From NCBI GenBank assembly GCA_910575445.1, contig CAJTFW010000017.1:1-32849 (forward strand): a stretch of DNA of 32,849 nucleotides, written 5' to 3'. The stretch comes from Lachnospiraceae bacterium. GTDB lineage: Bacteria > Bacillota > Clostridia > Lachnospirales > Lachnospiraceae. The first letter of the stretch is position 1. The number at the start of each line of letters is the position of its first letter. Positions 13,301 to 20,120 of this stretch are shown here, one piece after another. Position numbers and translations under genes: made by a program. The notes beneath the pieces were generated by a model, which saw only the letters and a list, made by a program, of their open reading frames with translations, was not told the DNA's origin and did no database searches.

Positions 13301-13945
13301 TTAATAACTTGCAATCAGCTTATGAATCGGATTGCCAAGTGCCGAAAAGCGTTCTTCATATTCGGTCATAATATTATCTTTGTTCAGTTCTTCTTCCTTA
13401 TGCAAGTCATACGTAAGCGCTCTAAGCTTCCACCCGGCTTCCTTGACAGACTCCACGGAGAAATCAAAAAGTGCCCGATTGTCTGTCTTAAATTCCACCA
13501 GACCGTCTGTTACTAGAATCTTGTGATAGCGGGCAAAGAACTCTTTGCTTGTCAGTCTTCTCTTGGCATGTCGGTCTTTTGGCCAGGGGTCTGAAAAATT
13601 TAGATAGATTCTCTCCACTTCTCCTTTTGCAAATACTTTGGTAATATTTTCCGCATCCATCCGAATAAAATAGAGATTAGGAAGCGGTGTCTCCTCCTGT
13701 TTCATCTTATCAAGTGCCCGAATTAAAACACTGGAGTATTTTTCAATTCCAATATAGTTAATCTCAGGGTGCGCTTTGGCAAGCGCCATAATAAATTTTC
13801 CTTTGCCCATGCCAATCTCGATATGGATTGGATGTGTATTGTGAAAAATCTGATGCCAGCTGCCCGCTTTTGTCTCTTCTTCATGAACCACATAATCGCT
13901 GCTGGCAATGACTTCTCTAGAACCTCTGATATTTCTTAAACGCAT
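13301..13945 (-). CDS. trmB: tRNA (guanine(46)-N7)-methyltransferase
   Basis: This is a 214-residue SAM-dependent enzyme that makes m7G46 in the tRNA variable loop. IEIGMGKGKFIMALA is the SAM-binding motif I and NYIGIEKYSSVL follows. YLNFSDPWPKDRHAKRRL is the TrmB signature. The C-terminal TEYEERFSALGNPIHKL is also typical. GGAGTG before the ATG at 13945 sets the start; an upstream GTG (13954) has no ribosome binding site. Length is normal for the family. It is a lone gene downstream of which lies the tRNA-Lys gene on the same strand. Confidence 0.96.
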   Translation of the reverse strand: MRLRNIRGSREVIASSDYVVHEEETKAGSWHQIFHNTHPIHIEIGMGKGKFIMALAKAHPEINYIGIEKYSSVLIRALDKMKQEETPLPNLYFIRMDAENITKVFAKGEVERIYLNFSDPWPKDRHAKRRLTSKEFFARYHKILVTDGLVEFKTDNRALFDFSVESVKEAGWKLRALTYDLHKEEELNKDNIMTEYEERFSALGNPIHKLIASY

Positions 13946-14131
13946 AGATAACACTCCTGTCTTCCTTAATAAAGTAACATGACGAAACTGCTACAGATAC
14001 TTTATTGTCTGATATTTCAAAAGTCAAGAAAAATTTTCAGTTTTTTATAGAAAAAGGGGATTTTGGCGGATAAGTACAAAACATTTGTTTATTTTTACAC
14101 CGTGTATAATTGGGTTTTTACACACAGAAAA

Positions 14132-14278
14132 TGTGGATAATGTGGATAACTTTGTGAACAACTCGGTAATTCTCGCATTTCTTGCACCTAAAAATGTGGA
14201 CAACTTTGTGGGAATTTGGTGGGAAGCATGGGATAACTTGCCAACAACTTATCAACATCCTACTATTTTTGTGAATAA
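14132..14278. promoter_or_regulatory. Cluster of DnaA-box-like sites
   Basis: In the gene-free stretch 13946-14441 two perfect DnaA boxes, TGTGGATAA, stand back to back (14132-14140 and 14141-14149). One-mismatch copies lie at 14195-14203 (TGTGGACAA), 14249-14257 (TTATCAACA) and 14270-14278 (TGTGAATAA), with a two-mismatch copy near 14153-14161. No dnaA, dnaN or gidA gene is nearby, so it is unlikely to be oriC. A DnaA-titrating or regulatory locus, or a relict plasmid-type origin, is possible. A 103-residue open frame over it is judged non-coding. Confidence 0.55.
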
Positions 14279-14371
14279 TTGCCAATGTCCTTTTCTTCTC
14301 TATCCTTCTCTCCAAAATATATTGACAGACAATTTTAGAAAATTCCTGAAAATACAGAATAGTAACCAACG

Positions 14372-14405
14372 AAAAAAGGGAACCAATCATCTCTGATTCA
14401 TTCCC
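14372..14405 (-). terminator. Rho-independent terminator of the rubrerythrin gene
   Basis: On the minus strand GGGAATGAATCA and TGATTGGTTCCC pair (ten Watson-Crick pairs, one wobble, one mismatch) around a 4-nt loop and run into six Ts (14377-14372). Confidence 0.88.
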
Positions 14406-14441
14406 TTAATCTTAGAAATCTTTTAAAATCAGGCGTATTGC

Positions 14442-14984
14442 TTAGCCAAAGTATCTCTTTAACAGACCAGCAAATGCCTTGCCGTGTCTTGCCTCGTCTT
14501 TAGCCATCTCATGAACGGTGTCATGGATTGCGTCTAAGTTTGCTTCTTTTGCACGTTTTGCCAGGTCGAATTTGCCAGCGGTAGCGCCGTTCTCTGCTGC
14601 CACACGCATCTCTAAGTTCTTCTTGGTGCTGTCGGTTACTACTTCGCCTAGAAGCTCTGCGAATTTTGCAGCATGCTCTGCCTCTTCATATGCTGCTTTC
14701 TCCCAGTACAGACCAATCTCAGGATAGCCTTCTCTATGAGCAACGCGTGCCATTGCCAGATACATACCAACCTCAGAGCACTCACCGTTAAAGTTTGCTC
14801 TTAAGTCCTCAAGAATGTCCTCGCTTACGCCTTTAGCTACACCTACTACATGCTCTGCTGCCCAGCTTAAACCATCCTCCTGCTTGTTGAACTTGCTTGC
14901 CGGTACGCCACACTGTGGACATTTCTCTGGTGCTGTATCTCCTTCATGAACATAACCACATACGCTACATACAAATTTTGCCAT
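14442..14984 (-). CDS. Reverse rubrerythrin (rubredoxin-ferritin-like peroxidase)
   Basis: This 180-residue protein has the rubredoxin domain at the N-terminus ([13 protein letters not shown]...KCPQCGVP, four Cys for one iron), followed by a four-helix ferritin-like domain with the di-iron ligands in [19 protein letters not shown] and DEARHGKAF. This domain order is that of 'reverse' rubrerythrin, which reduces peroxide and oxygen in anaerobes with electrons from NADH via a reductase. It is cytoplasmic and has full family length. AAAGGAG precedes the ATG. It lies downstream of a PerR-type gene, and a dyad at 15025-15047 in its promoter supports peroxide control. Confidence 0.95.
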   Translation of the reverse strand: MAKFVCSVCGYVHEGDTAPEKCPQCGVPASKFNKQEDGLSWAAEHVVGVAKGVSEDILEDLRANFNGECSEVGMYLAMARVAHREGYPEIGLYWEKAAYEEAEHAAKFAELLGEVVTDSTKKNLEMRVAAENGATAGKFDLAKRAKEANLDAIHDTVHEMAKDEARHGKAFAGLLKRYFG

Positions 14985-15024
14985 AATTATTTCTCCTTTT
15001 CTTATATAAAATTATTTTATCTCA

Positions 15025-15047
15025 ATAACAGTAATCATTCCTGTTAT
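15025..15047. promoter_or_regulatory. Candidate Fur/PerR-type operator of the rubrerythrin gene
   Basis: ATAACAG (15025-15031) and CTGTTAT (15041-15047) are perfect inverted 7-mers 9 bp apart, in the short gap between perR and the rubrerythrin gene. The AT-rich dyad resembles, but does not match exactly, the PerR consensus. The AGTAAT core recurs in front of perR. Confidence 0.4.
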
Positions 15048-15076
15048 CGTTATTATAGTAGATGACAGACAGCTTG

Positions 15077-15463
15077 TCAAGAATTATTTTTGCATTGTCT
15101 ACAAATTCCATAGAATTCTAGATGATACTCTTCTATATCACCATCGTCCCAACATGCACGAATACTTGGTAGAGGGTCTTCTACAGGCACCATCATATCT
15201 AGGACACATCCACACCTCTTACAGACAAAATGATGATGGGGCATAGTCTTAGCATCATAGCGGTCAGCTTTATCGGTTGTAATCTTCTGAATCTCACCAA
15301 GCTCTACTAATAAGGAAAGATTCCGATACACGGTACCTAAACTGATGTTGGGGAACTCCTGGCGCATATCCATATAGACCATGTCCGCAGTAGGATGGTC
15401 TTCTCGTCCATACAGATAGTTCTTGATGGATTCACGCTGTCTACTATATTTTAGGATTGCCAT
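15077..15463 (-). CDS. perR: Fur family peroxide-type regulator (PerR-like)
   Basis: This 128-residue metal-dependent repressor has an N-terminal winged helix (RESIKNYLYGREDHPTADMVYMDMRQEFPNISLGTVYRNLSLLVELG) typical of Fur proteins. The regulatory metal ligands match PerR: Asp in DRYD, HHH, and Asp in CVLD. Two structural-zinc pairs, CKRCG and CRQCK, are present. The start at 15463 is set by AAGGAGG eight bases upstream; the longer frame upstream is AT-rich non-coding sequence. Its neighbour is a peroxide-detoxifying rubrerythrin. An AGTAAT-N4-ATTACT dyad at 15488-15503 suggests autoregulation. A Fur or Zur role is less likely because of the ligand pattern and the neighbour. Confidence 0.88.
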   Translation of the reverse strand: MAILKYSRQRESIKNYLYGREDHPTADMVYMDMRQEFPNISLGTVYRNLSLLVELGEIQKITTDKADRYDAKTMPHHHFVCKRCGCVLDMMVPVEDPLPSIRACWDDGDIEEYHLEFYGICRQCKNNS

Positions 15464-15487
15464 CCTGATATTCCTCCTTATCTTAAT

Positions 15488-15503
15488 AGTAATAATAATT
15501 ACT
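15488..15503. promoter_or_regulatory. Candidate PerR autoregulatory dyad
   Basis: AGTAAT (15488-15493) and ATTACT (15498-15503) form a 6-bp dyad around AATA, 25 bp before the perR start. It has the AT-rich symmetry of Fur-family boxes and shares its AGTAAT core with the site before the rubrerythrin gene. Confidence 0.4.
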
Positions 15504-15621
15504 GTATTTATTTTATTGTGTGATTCTAAGATTGTCAATTTAGATTTTCTAATCAAATTATGAAATATTTATAAATTCTTAAATTTCCCTTTAGAAACCT
15601 TTAGAAACCGCATTTTTTCAG

Positions 15622-15650
15622 TTGACAAATCTGTAATGTATTGTTATAAT
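15622..15650 (+). promoter_or_regulatory. Consensus sigma-A promoter of the NlpC/P60 gene
   Basis: TTGACA (15622-15627), a 17-bp spacer and TATAAT (15645-15650) match the consensus in all twelve positions. A tandem 10-mer CCTTTAGAAA occurs twice just upstream (15588-15607) and may be a regulator site. The leader to the ATG is about 60 nt. Confidence 0.88.
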
Positions 15651-15719
15651 TGCCATGAGATTGTAACAATTCTGTAATAATTAACATATAATTTGTAAAG
15701 AATACCTTGGAGGGTACAT

Positions 15720-16817
15720 ATGATAAGAAAAAATTTGATTCTCTGCTTAGCTGCTAGCCTTTTTATCGCAACACCGATGGAGGCTGATGCGGCACAGATT
15801 TCCCTGGCTTTAGCTGGTGGTATTACAAGTTCCCTGGATGAATCCTCTACATCAGATGAGCAGATAGCGAATGTGTTAGATGAAGTTGTAAAAAATAATT
15901 ATACCGGATTATGTATCGCCCAGGTTGATAATTATGTCAATGTTCGTAGCGACTCCAGTGAAGAGGGCGAAGTCATCGGTAAGCTTTTTGATAAATCTGT
16001 TGGAACAGTAGAAGGCGAGAAAGATGGCTGGTATCTGATTACTTCTGGCAATGTACATGGCTACGTCAAAGGAGAATTTGTAGCGATTGGACAGGAAGCG
16101 CAAACTCTGGCAGAAGAAGTTGGCACAAAGATGGCAGTTGTCACTACAGAAACCTTAAGAGTTCGCCAGGAAGCTACCACAGATTCTTCTATCTTAGGTC
16201 TGATTCCACAAGAAGAAGAGTTAGTTGTCACCGATGAGACTGAGGATTTTGTAAAAGTCTCCATCGAAGAAGGTGACGGTTGGGTTTCCAAAGACTATGT
16301 AAGCTTAAGAACAGACTATGTCTATGCAGAATCAAGAGAAGAAGAACTTGCTCGCCTTGCCAAAGAAGCAGAGGCAAGAGAGGCAGCACAGAAAGCAGCA
16401 GCTTCCAAGATTCGCAGCCAGTCCGGTTCCGATTCCAAATCTGCTCCGGCACTTGGCAATGGCGGTGGCAGCTCTACAGGCAACGCAGTGGCAAGCTTTG
16501 CATCACAGTTCGTTGGCAATCCTTATGTATACGGCGGGACAAGCCTGACCAACGGAGCTGATTGCTCTGGGTTCGTTATGAGTGTCTATGCAAACTTCGG
16601 TGTTGGCCTTCCACATAGTTCTAGTGCTCTTAGAAGCGCAGGTTATGGTGTCAGCCTTGCCGATGCACAGCCAGGCGATATTATCTGCTACAGCGGTCAC
16701 GTAGCTATCTACATGGGCAACAACACCATCGTCCATGCCAGCACAGCAGCAACTGGTATCAAGTATACCTCACCAGCTAATTATAAAAATATCTTAGCAG
16801 TAAGACGTATTTTCTAG
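15720..16817 (+). CDS. Secreted SH3b-NlpC/P60 peptidoglycan endopeptidase
   Basis: This 365-residue protein has an N-terminal signal peptide (MIRKNLILCLAASLFIATPMEADA). Two bacterial SH3 domains follow, at about residues 70-120 (VDNYVNVRSDSSEEGEVIGKL) and 140-195 (ETLRVRQEATTDSSILGLI). A charged Ala/Glu helix and Ser/Gly linker come next (205-255), then a C-terminal NlpC/P60 domain with Cys282 (GADCSGFV), His327 (GHVAIYMG) and His339 (IVHAST). The triad is complete, so it should cleave stem-peptide bonds (gamma-D-Glu to the third residue) in the wall, in growth or separation. GGAGG before ATG 15720 sets the start. It is a single gene with its own promoter and terminator. Confidence 0.95.
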   Translation: MIRKNLILCLAASLFIATPMEADAAQISLALAGGITSSLDESSTSDEQIANVLDEVVKNNYTGLCIAQVDNYVNVRSDSSEEGEVIGKLFDKSVGTVEGEKDGWYLITSGNVHGYVKGEFVAIGQEAQTLAEEVGTKMAVVTTETLRVRQEATTDSSILGLIPQEEELVVTDETEDFVKVSIEEGDGWVSKDYVSLRTDYVYAESREEELARLAKEAEAREAAQKAAASKIRSQSGSDSKSAPALGNGGGSSTGNAVASFASQFVGNPYVYGGTSLTNGADCSGFVMSVYANFGVGLPHSSSALRSAGYGVSLADAQPGDIICYSGHVAIYMGNNTIVHASTAATGIKYTSPANYKNILAVRRIF

Positions 16818-16839
16818 TACATAATCAACTGAACCAATG

Positions 16840-16869
16840 GCGGTCCGATAAGGGCCGCTTATTTTTTTC
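16840..16869 (+). terminator. Rho-independent terminator of the NlpC/P60 gene
   Basis: GCGGTCC (16840-16846) and GGGCCGC (16852-16858) form a 7-bp stem (one wobble) with a 5-nt loop, followed by TTATTTTTTTCT. Confidence 0.88.
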
Positions 16870-16879
16870 TAAAAAACAC

Positions 16880-16907
16880 TTGCTTTTTTTTCATAAAGAG
16901 TTATAAT
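16880..16907 (+). promoter_or_regulatory. Promoter of the hemolysin III family gene
   Basis: TTGCTT (16880-16885), a 16-bp spacer and TATAAT (16902-16907) lie 67 bp before the ATG. Confidence 0.55.
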
Positions 16908-16974
16908 ATGTATAAACCGTCATATAGTTTTTAATACTACATAATATAGACTTATATATCAAGGAGGAATCACT

Positions 16975-17628
16975 ATGACATTATCTATTAAAGACCCCGG
17001 CAGCGCGCTTACGCATTTTATTGGAATGATACTGGCTGCTCTGGCATCTACTCCCCTTTTAATCCTCGCTGCTTCTAACCGTGACCGCTATGCTGCACCA
17101 GCGCTTGGTGTCTTTGCTGTCAGCATGATACTGTTGTATGGTGCCAGCACTATCTATCATACTTTTAATATCTCTAAAAAGTTTAACCAGGTGCTGCGTA
17201 AGATTGACCATATTATGATATTTATTTTGATTGCCGGAAGTTATACTCCGGTCTGTGTGATTCCACTAAAGGATTCTATTGGTTATCCTCTGTTAGCGCT
17301 GGTATGGGGAACGGCAGTTGCCGGTATCCTGATTAAAGCTTTCTGGATTACCTGCCCCAAATGGTTTTCTTCGCTTATCTATATCTCGATGGGATGGCTT
17401 TGTGTACTTGCGATGGTTCCTTTGGTAGCTTCTCTGCCTATGGCAGCTTTTCTCTGGCTTCTGATGGGTGGAATTATCTATACGATTGGCGGAGTTATCT
17501 ATGCGCTAAAACTTCCTCTGTTTAACGCTAGACACCAGTATTTTGGCTCTCATGAAATCTTTCATGTCTTTGTGATGGTTGGAAGCTTATGCCATTTTGT
17601 TGTGATGTTCTATATCGCCCTTATGTAA
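16975..17628 (+). CDS. Hemolysin III family (YqfA/PAQR-like) membrane protein
   Basis: This 217-residue protein has seven membrane helices. The conserved polar residues of the HlyIII/PAQR superfamily are all visible: STIYHTF after helix 2, KIDHIMIFILIAGSYTP in helix 3, and HEIFHVFVMVGSLCHF near the end, giving the Ser, Asp and three His set thought to bind zinc. Bacterial members are of unsettled function; a CREST-type hydrolase acting on membrane lipids is the usual inference, and haemolysis is shown for few. AAGGAGG precedes the ATG. It is a single gene converging on the XRE-ImmA-PIN operon. Confidence 0.92.
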   Translation: MTLSIKDPGSALTHFIGMILAALASTPLLILAASNRDRYAAPALGVFAVSMILLYGASTIYHTFNISKKFNQVLRKIDHIMIFILIAGSYTPVCVIPLKDSIGYPLLALVWGTAVAGILIKAFWITCPKWFSSLIYISMGWLCVLAMVPLVASLPMAAFLWLLMGGIIYTIGGVIYALKLPLFNARHQYFGSHEIFHVFVMVGSLCHFVVMFYIALM

Positions 17629-17685
17629 TCATAAACATAAAATAATCGGGGCTCGGAAGATAACGATTTACGTCCCTGATAAATA

Positions 17686-17755
17686 AAAAGAAGACAGTCC
17701 CTTAAAAATTTGGGCTTTTTCAAGGCCCTGGATTTTTAGCAGACTGTCTTCTTTT
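17686..17755. terminator. Bidirectional terminator: 70-bp nested palindrome
   Basis: AAAAGAAGACAGTC (17686-17699) and GACTGTCTTCTTTT (17742-17755) are perfectly inverted 14-mers. The 42-bp centre itself contains TAAAAAT/ATTTTTA and GGGC/GCCC arms. The T-rich ends serve both directions, between the convergent hemolysin III and PIN-like genes. The size and nesting are more than a terminator needs. Confidence 0.78.
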
Positions 17756-17775
17756 CGCAATAGCTCCACTTATTT

Positions 17776-18714
17776 CTAAAATACAATATGAATTCCATTC
17801 GGCTCCATTATCTTTTGAACCAGTTCTCTACTGGTCATTGATATCTTTTCATCCACTTTCAAATCAAAAGCTGTAGTTCCCATTACAACAATATTCCCGG
17901 ATGTTCCTTGAGAAATAAGATTTATCATCTCATCTTCAGATATTTCTATATGTTCTTGGAACATATGCTGTACTAACTTTGGTGTACTAAACAGAATAAT
18001 CTTAGCACCTCGATTATGTGGTTTGGTTCTTTTTATCATGGAACTAATCTTGCCTACAGTTCCTTTATCATCTGTCAAAACACCTAGTTTTCCATCGAAT
18101 ACTCCAGGCAAATAAGATAAAATATGTACACATATCGTTATTAACTCTTCGCCTAGATTATCCTCATGTTCTTTATTTCCTCTCACTGCAGCGAAGAACC
18201 TTCGATATAAGCCCGACGATTTTAGGTTCTTTCCTTCGATTACTTCTGAAGTAAGTTTTTCATCTGCTTTTAGAGTTTCTTCTATTGTGCTTACTGGCGA
18301 TTTCACTGCTCTAACAGCCCACATCAAGTATTCATTTATTTTTTCATTTGTAGAAAAACACTCAGAAAGAATATCATATGTATATTCTTCATTAAATATC
18401 ACAACCTTGACCTTGGCACTATTCATTACTTGAAAGAACTCAATGTATTCTTTCGTTAGCTTGTGCCGATCCGATGCCAACTCCATCAAAATACATCTTG
18501 AAATAAAAATTACTATTCCACGATCTTTAAAATATTTTATCAAGATATTCTTTTCTTTATCTGCTAAATTAGAATGTCTTTGAAATGAACATGCATCATA
18601 AAAAAATACTCCTTTAGCACAGAAGAAGATACTTTTTATTTCTTTGATTTCAGTTTCAACAAATGTCTCTATCTCACAAAAATTGCCAGGGGTTTCCGTA
18701 TATGTTGTTGCCAT
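17776..18714 (-). CDS. PIN-like domain protein, third gene of an XRE-ImmA operon
   Basis: This 312-residue protein is not a known named protein. The acidic residues expected of a PIN nuclease occur in order: Asp40 (GVFFYDACSF), Glu78 (CILMELAS), Glu189-Glu190 (NLGEELITI) and Asp215-Asp216 (GVLTDDKG). A long helical insert (about residues 100-185) makes it larger than VapC toxins. The last 90 residues form an extra region ending NGIHIVF. GGGGGAG lies within the upstream gene and the gap is 3 bp, so it is coupled to the metalloprotease. An RNase toxin or effector role is inferred from the acidic set and the operon; a purely structural PIN-like fold cannot be excluded. Confidence 0.65.
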   Translation of the reverse strand: MATTYTETPGNFCEIETFVETEIKEIKSIFFCAKGVFFYDACSFQRHSNLADKEKNILIKYFKDRGIVIFISRCILMELASDRHKLTKEYIEFFQVMNSAKVKVVIFNEEYTYDILSECFSTNEKINEYLMWAVRAVKSPVSTIEETLKADEKLTSEVIEGKNLKSSGLYRRFFAAVRGNKEHEDNLGEELITICVHILSYLPGVFDGKLGVLTDDKGTVGKISSMIKRTKPHNRGAKIILFSTPKLVQHMFQEHIEISEDEMINLISQGTSGNIVVMGTTAFDLKVDEKISMTSRELVQKIMEPNGIHIVF

Positions 18715-18717
18715 ACC

Positions 18718-19521
18718 TTACTCCCCCTTTATCTTCATATACAGTTCACGCATATTGTGAAGAACCTTTTTCAATGTGCGCTCATTGATATATTCGTCTC
18801 CAATATATTTTCTTCCTAATCTCTCAACAATCTTCTCTATATGAGAGTAGTCATCCCTATTAGAAGCATCCATTATACTTTCGTCTAGCCATAAATCAGC
18901 CAATCTCTGTCTGATTTGCACTCTATCAAAATTGAATAGTTGCTCTGGAAGTGCTTTCCCATCCATCAGCTCTAGTTCAAGACATCTAATCAAAACTGCC
19001 ATGTATGGCACCTGATAGTATGACATCAATCGAATAATTGTATCAACTTCATTTCCACTTGATTCATCTCTGAATTTTAAATACATTCTTCTAAAACTAA
19101 CCTCTGGCATTAACAACATTCCTGCGAAAAGGTTTGCCGCATATTCTTCCTCATGTTTGTAATAATGGTCATCTGCAAATTCAACTTTTGAAGCAAATTC
19201 GTTTTCTCCGAAAAAGACATGATATATTTCATGTGCTATCGCAAAATTCACATTTACTTTAGGCAATGATGTATTCACTACTACATACCCCAAGCCATCA
19301 CCTCTATAGCACAATGCTCCTATTTCATCATCTGTAAAAGGTATTTCAAAAACAAAATAGTCCTTCTTCTGAAACGATGATCTGACAATTTGTAAAATGT
19401 TAAGGAGGTCGCTATCATATTCAATTCCAGTAAATGAACAGAATCGTTTTACCATAGAATATATTTCTTCACGATTCTTATTACTATATGCAATAATTTT
19501 TCGTAAGTGTTCTACTTTCAT
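18718..19521 (-). CDS. ImmA/IrrE family metallo-endopeptidase
   Basis: This 267-residue protein carries the zinc motif HEIYH (residues 97-101) followed by EEYAANLFAGMLLMP, the diagnostic ImmA/IrrE (COG2856) pattern. The preceding beta-rich segment (DEIGALCYRGDGLGYVVVNTSLPKVNVNFAIA) is also typical. Family members cleave an XRE-type repressor in response to a signal (ImmA on ImmR of ICEBs1, IrrE/PprI on DdrO). The C-terminal 100 residues are helical and may hold the sensor. It starts 3 bp after the XRE gene and ends 3 bp before the PIN-like gene. The obvious substrate is the neighbouring XRE protein. Confidence 0.9.
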   Translation of the reverse strand: MKVEHLRKIIAYSNKNREEIYSMVKRFCSFTGIEYDSDLLNILQIVRSSFQKKDYFVFEIPFTDDEIGALCYRGDGLGYVVVNTSLPKVNVNFAIAHEIYHVFFGENEFASKVEFADDHYYKHEEEYAANLFAGMLLMPEVSFRRMYLKFRDESSGNEVDTIIRLMSYYQVPYMAVLIRCLELELMDGKALPEQLFNFDRVQIRQRLADLWLDESIMDASNRDDYSHIEKIVERLGRKYIGDEYINERTLKKVLHNMRELYMKIKGE

Positions 19522-19524
19522 TCC

Positions 19525-19890
19525 TTATCCCTTTGCTACATTCTCGAATCGACTTTTTGCGCTTATTACTTCATCGATATTTTCCATAAGCTCCATTAAT
19601 TGCTTTGCAATCTGTTCCTGCTTGTGAGATGGTTCTCCAGCATAAAATGCAATTTTGTTTATTGCAAAACTTCCCACTTGTGGAATGTTGATAGCATCTG
19701 CCAGAAAGAATTCTATATTTTTTCCCAGTCCACGCGCAATTTTTTCCATATCTGTGCCACTTTCTTCTTGTGAACCAGTCAATAAGCGTGACATCTTATT
19801 CTTATCTATACCTGTAATCATACTAAGATAGGTCTGTTTGATCTTCATTTCAGATAAGTATTTGTTAACATTGCTTATAAACTTTGTCAT
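19525..19890 (-). CDS. XRE family regulator of the ImmA-PIN operon
   Basis: This 121-residue protein has a helix-turn-helix at about residues 5-60 (VNKYLSEMKIKQTYLSMITGIDKNKMSRLLTGS..GTDMEKIARGLG). The rest is a C-terminal tail (about 70-121) ending SRFENVAKG, which would be the protease-sensitive dimerisation part. AGGAGGAG eight bases before ATG 19890 fixes the start; the upstream in-frame ATG has none. It probably represses its own operon through the TTGCAATGACACAATGCAA site in the promoter. By analogy with ImmR/ImmA it is cut by the next gene product, which would derepress the PIN-like gene. Confidence 0.88.
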   Translation of the reverse strand: MTKFISNVNKYLSEMKIKQTYLSMITGIDKNKMSRLLTGSQEESGTDMEKIARGLGKNIEFFLADAINIPQVGSFAINKIAFYAGEPSHKQEQIAKQLMELMENIDEVISAKSRFENVAKG

Positions 19891-19922
19891 AACATCTCCT
19901 CCTTTTGTTTCTTTCAACTACT

Positions 19923-19950
19923 ATTATACTCTTGCAATGACACAATGCAA
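19923..19950 (-). promoter_or_regulatory. Promoter and operator of the XRE-ImmA-PIN operon
   Basis: On the minus strand TTGCAT (19950-19945), a 16-bp spacer and TATAAT (19928-19923) form a good sigma-A promoter. The spacer and -35 are covered by a dyad-like segment (19932-19950) with TTGCA/TGCAA ends and two CAATG copies. A repressor bound there would block RNA polymerase. Confidence 0.65.
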
Positions 19951-20075
19951 CTATTTTATCTCAAATTTTAAGATTTTATAATGTGAATTTTCTTCTTTCC
20001 ATTTTATTTAATTAGATTATCATGAGTAAATCCTAAATTTTAATACTATAACAGTCAATGTAATGGATAAATTTT

Positions 20076-20113
20076 CAGGGCAGATATAAGCCACATGGCT
20101 CATACCTGCCCTG
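20076..20113 (-). terminator. Strong hairpin after spoIIQ
   Basis: CAGGGCAGATATAAGCC (20076-20092) pairs with GGCTCATACCTGCCCTG (20097-20113) over 17 bp around a 4-nt loop. On the minus strand the two imperfect positions become G-U wobbles, so the leftward RNA is the better-paired strand. It follows the spoIIQ stop by a few bases. The T-run is weak on that side. Confidence 0.7.
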
Positions 20114-20120
20114 GTATTTT

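Noticed and set aside
14085-14396. A 103-residue plus-strand open frame between trmB and the rubrerythrin gene.
   Set aside because: It has no ribosome binding site, covers the DnaA-box cluster, runs through the rubrerythrin terminator and has a composition typical of translated AT-rich non-coding DNA (repeated NVDN from TGTGGATAA boxes).
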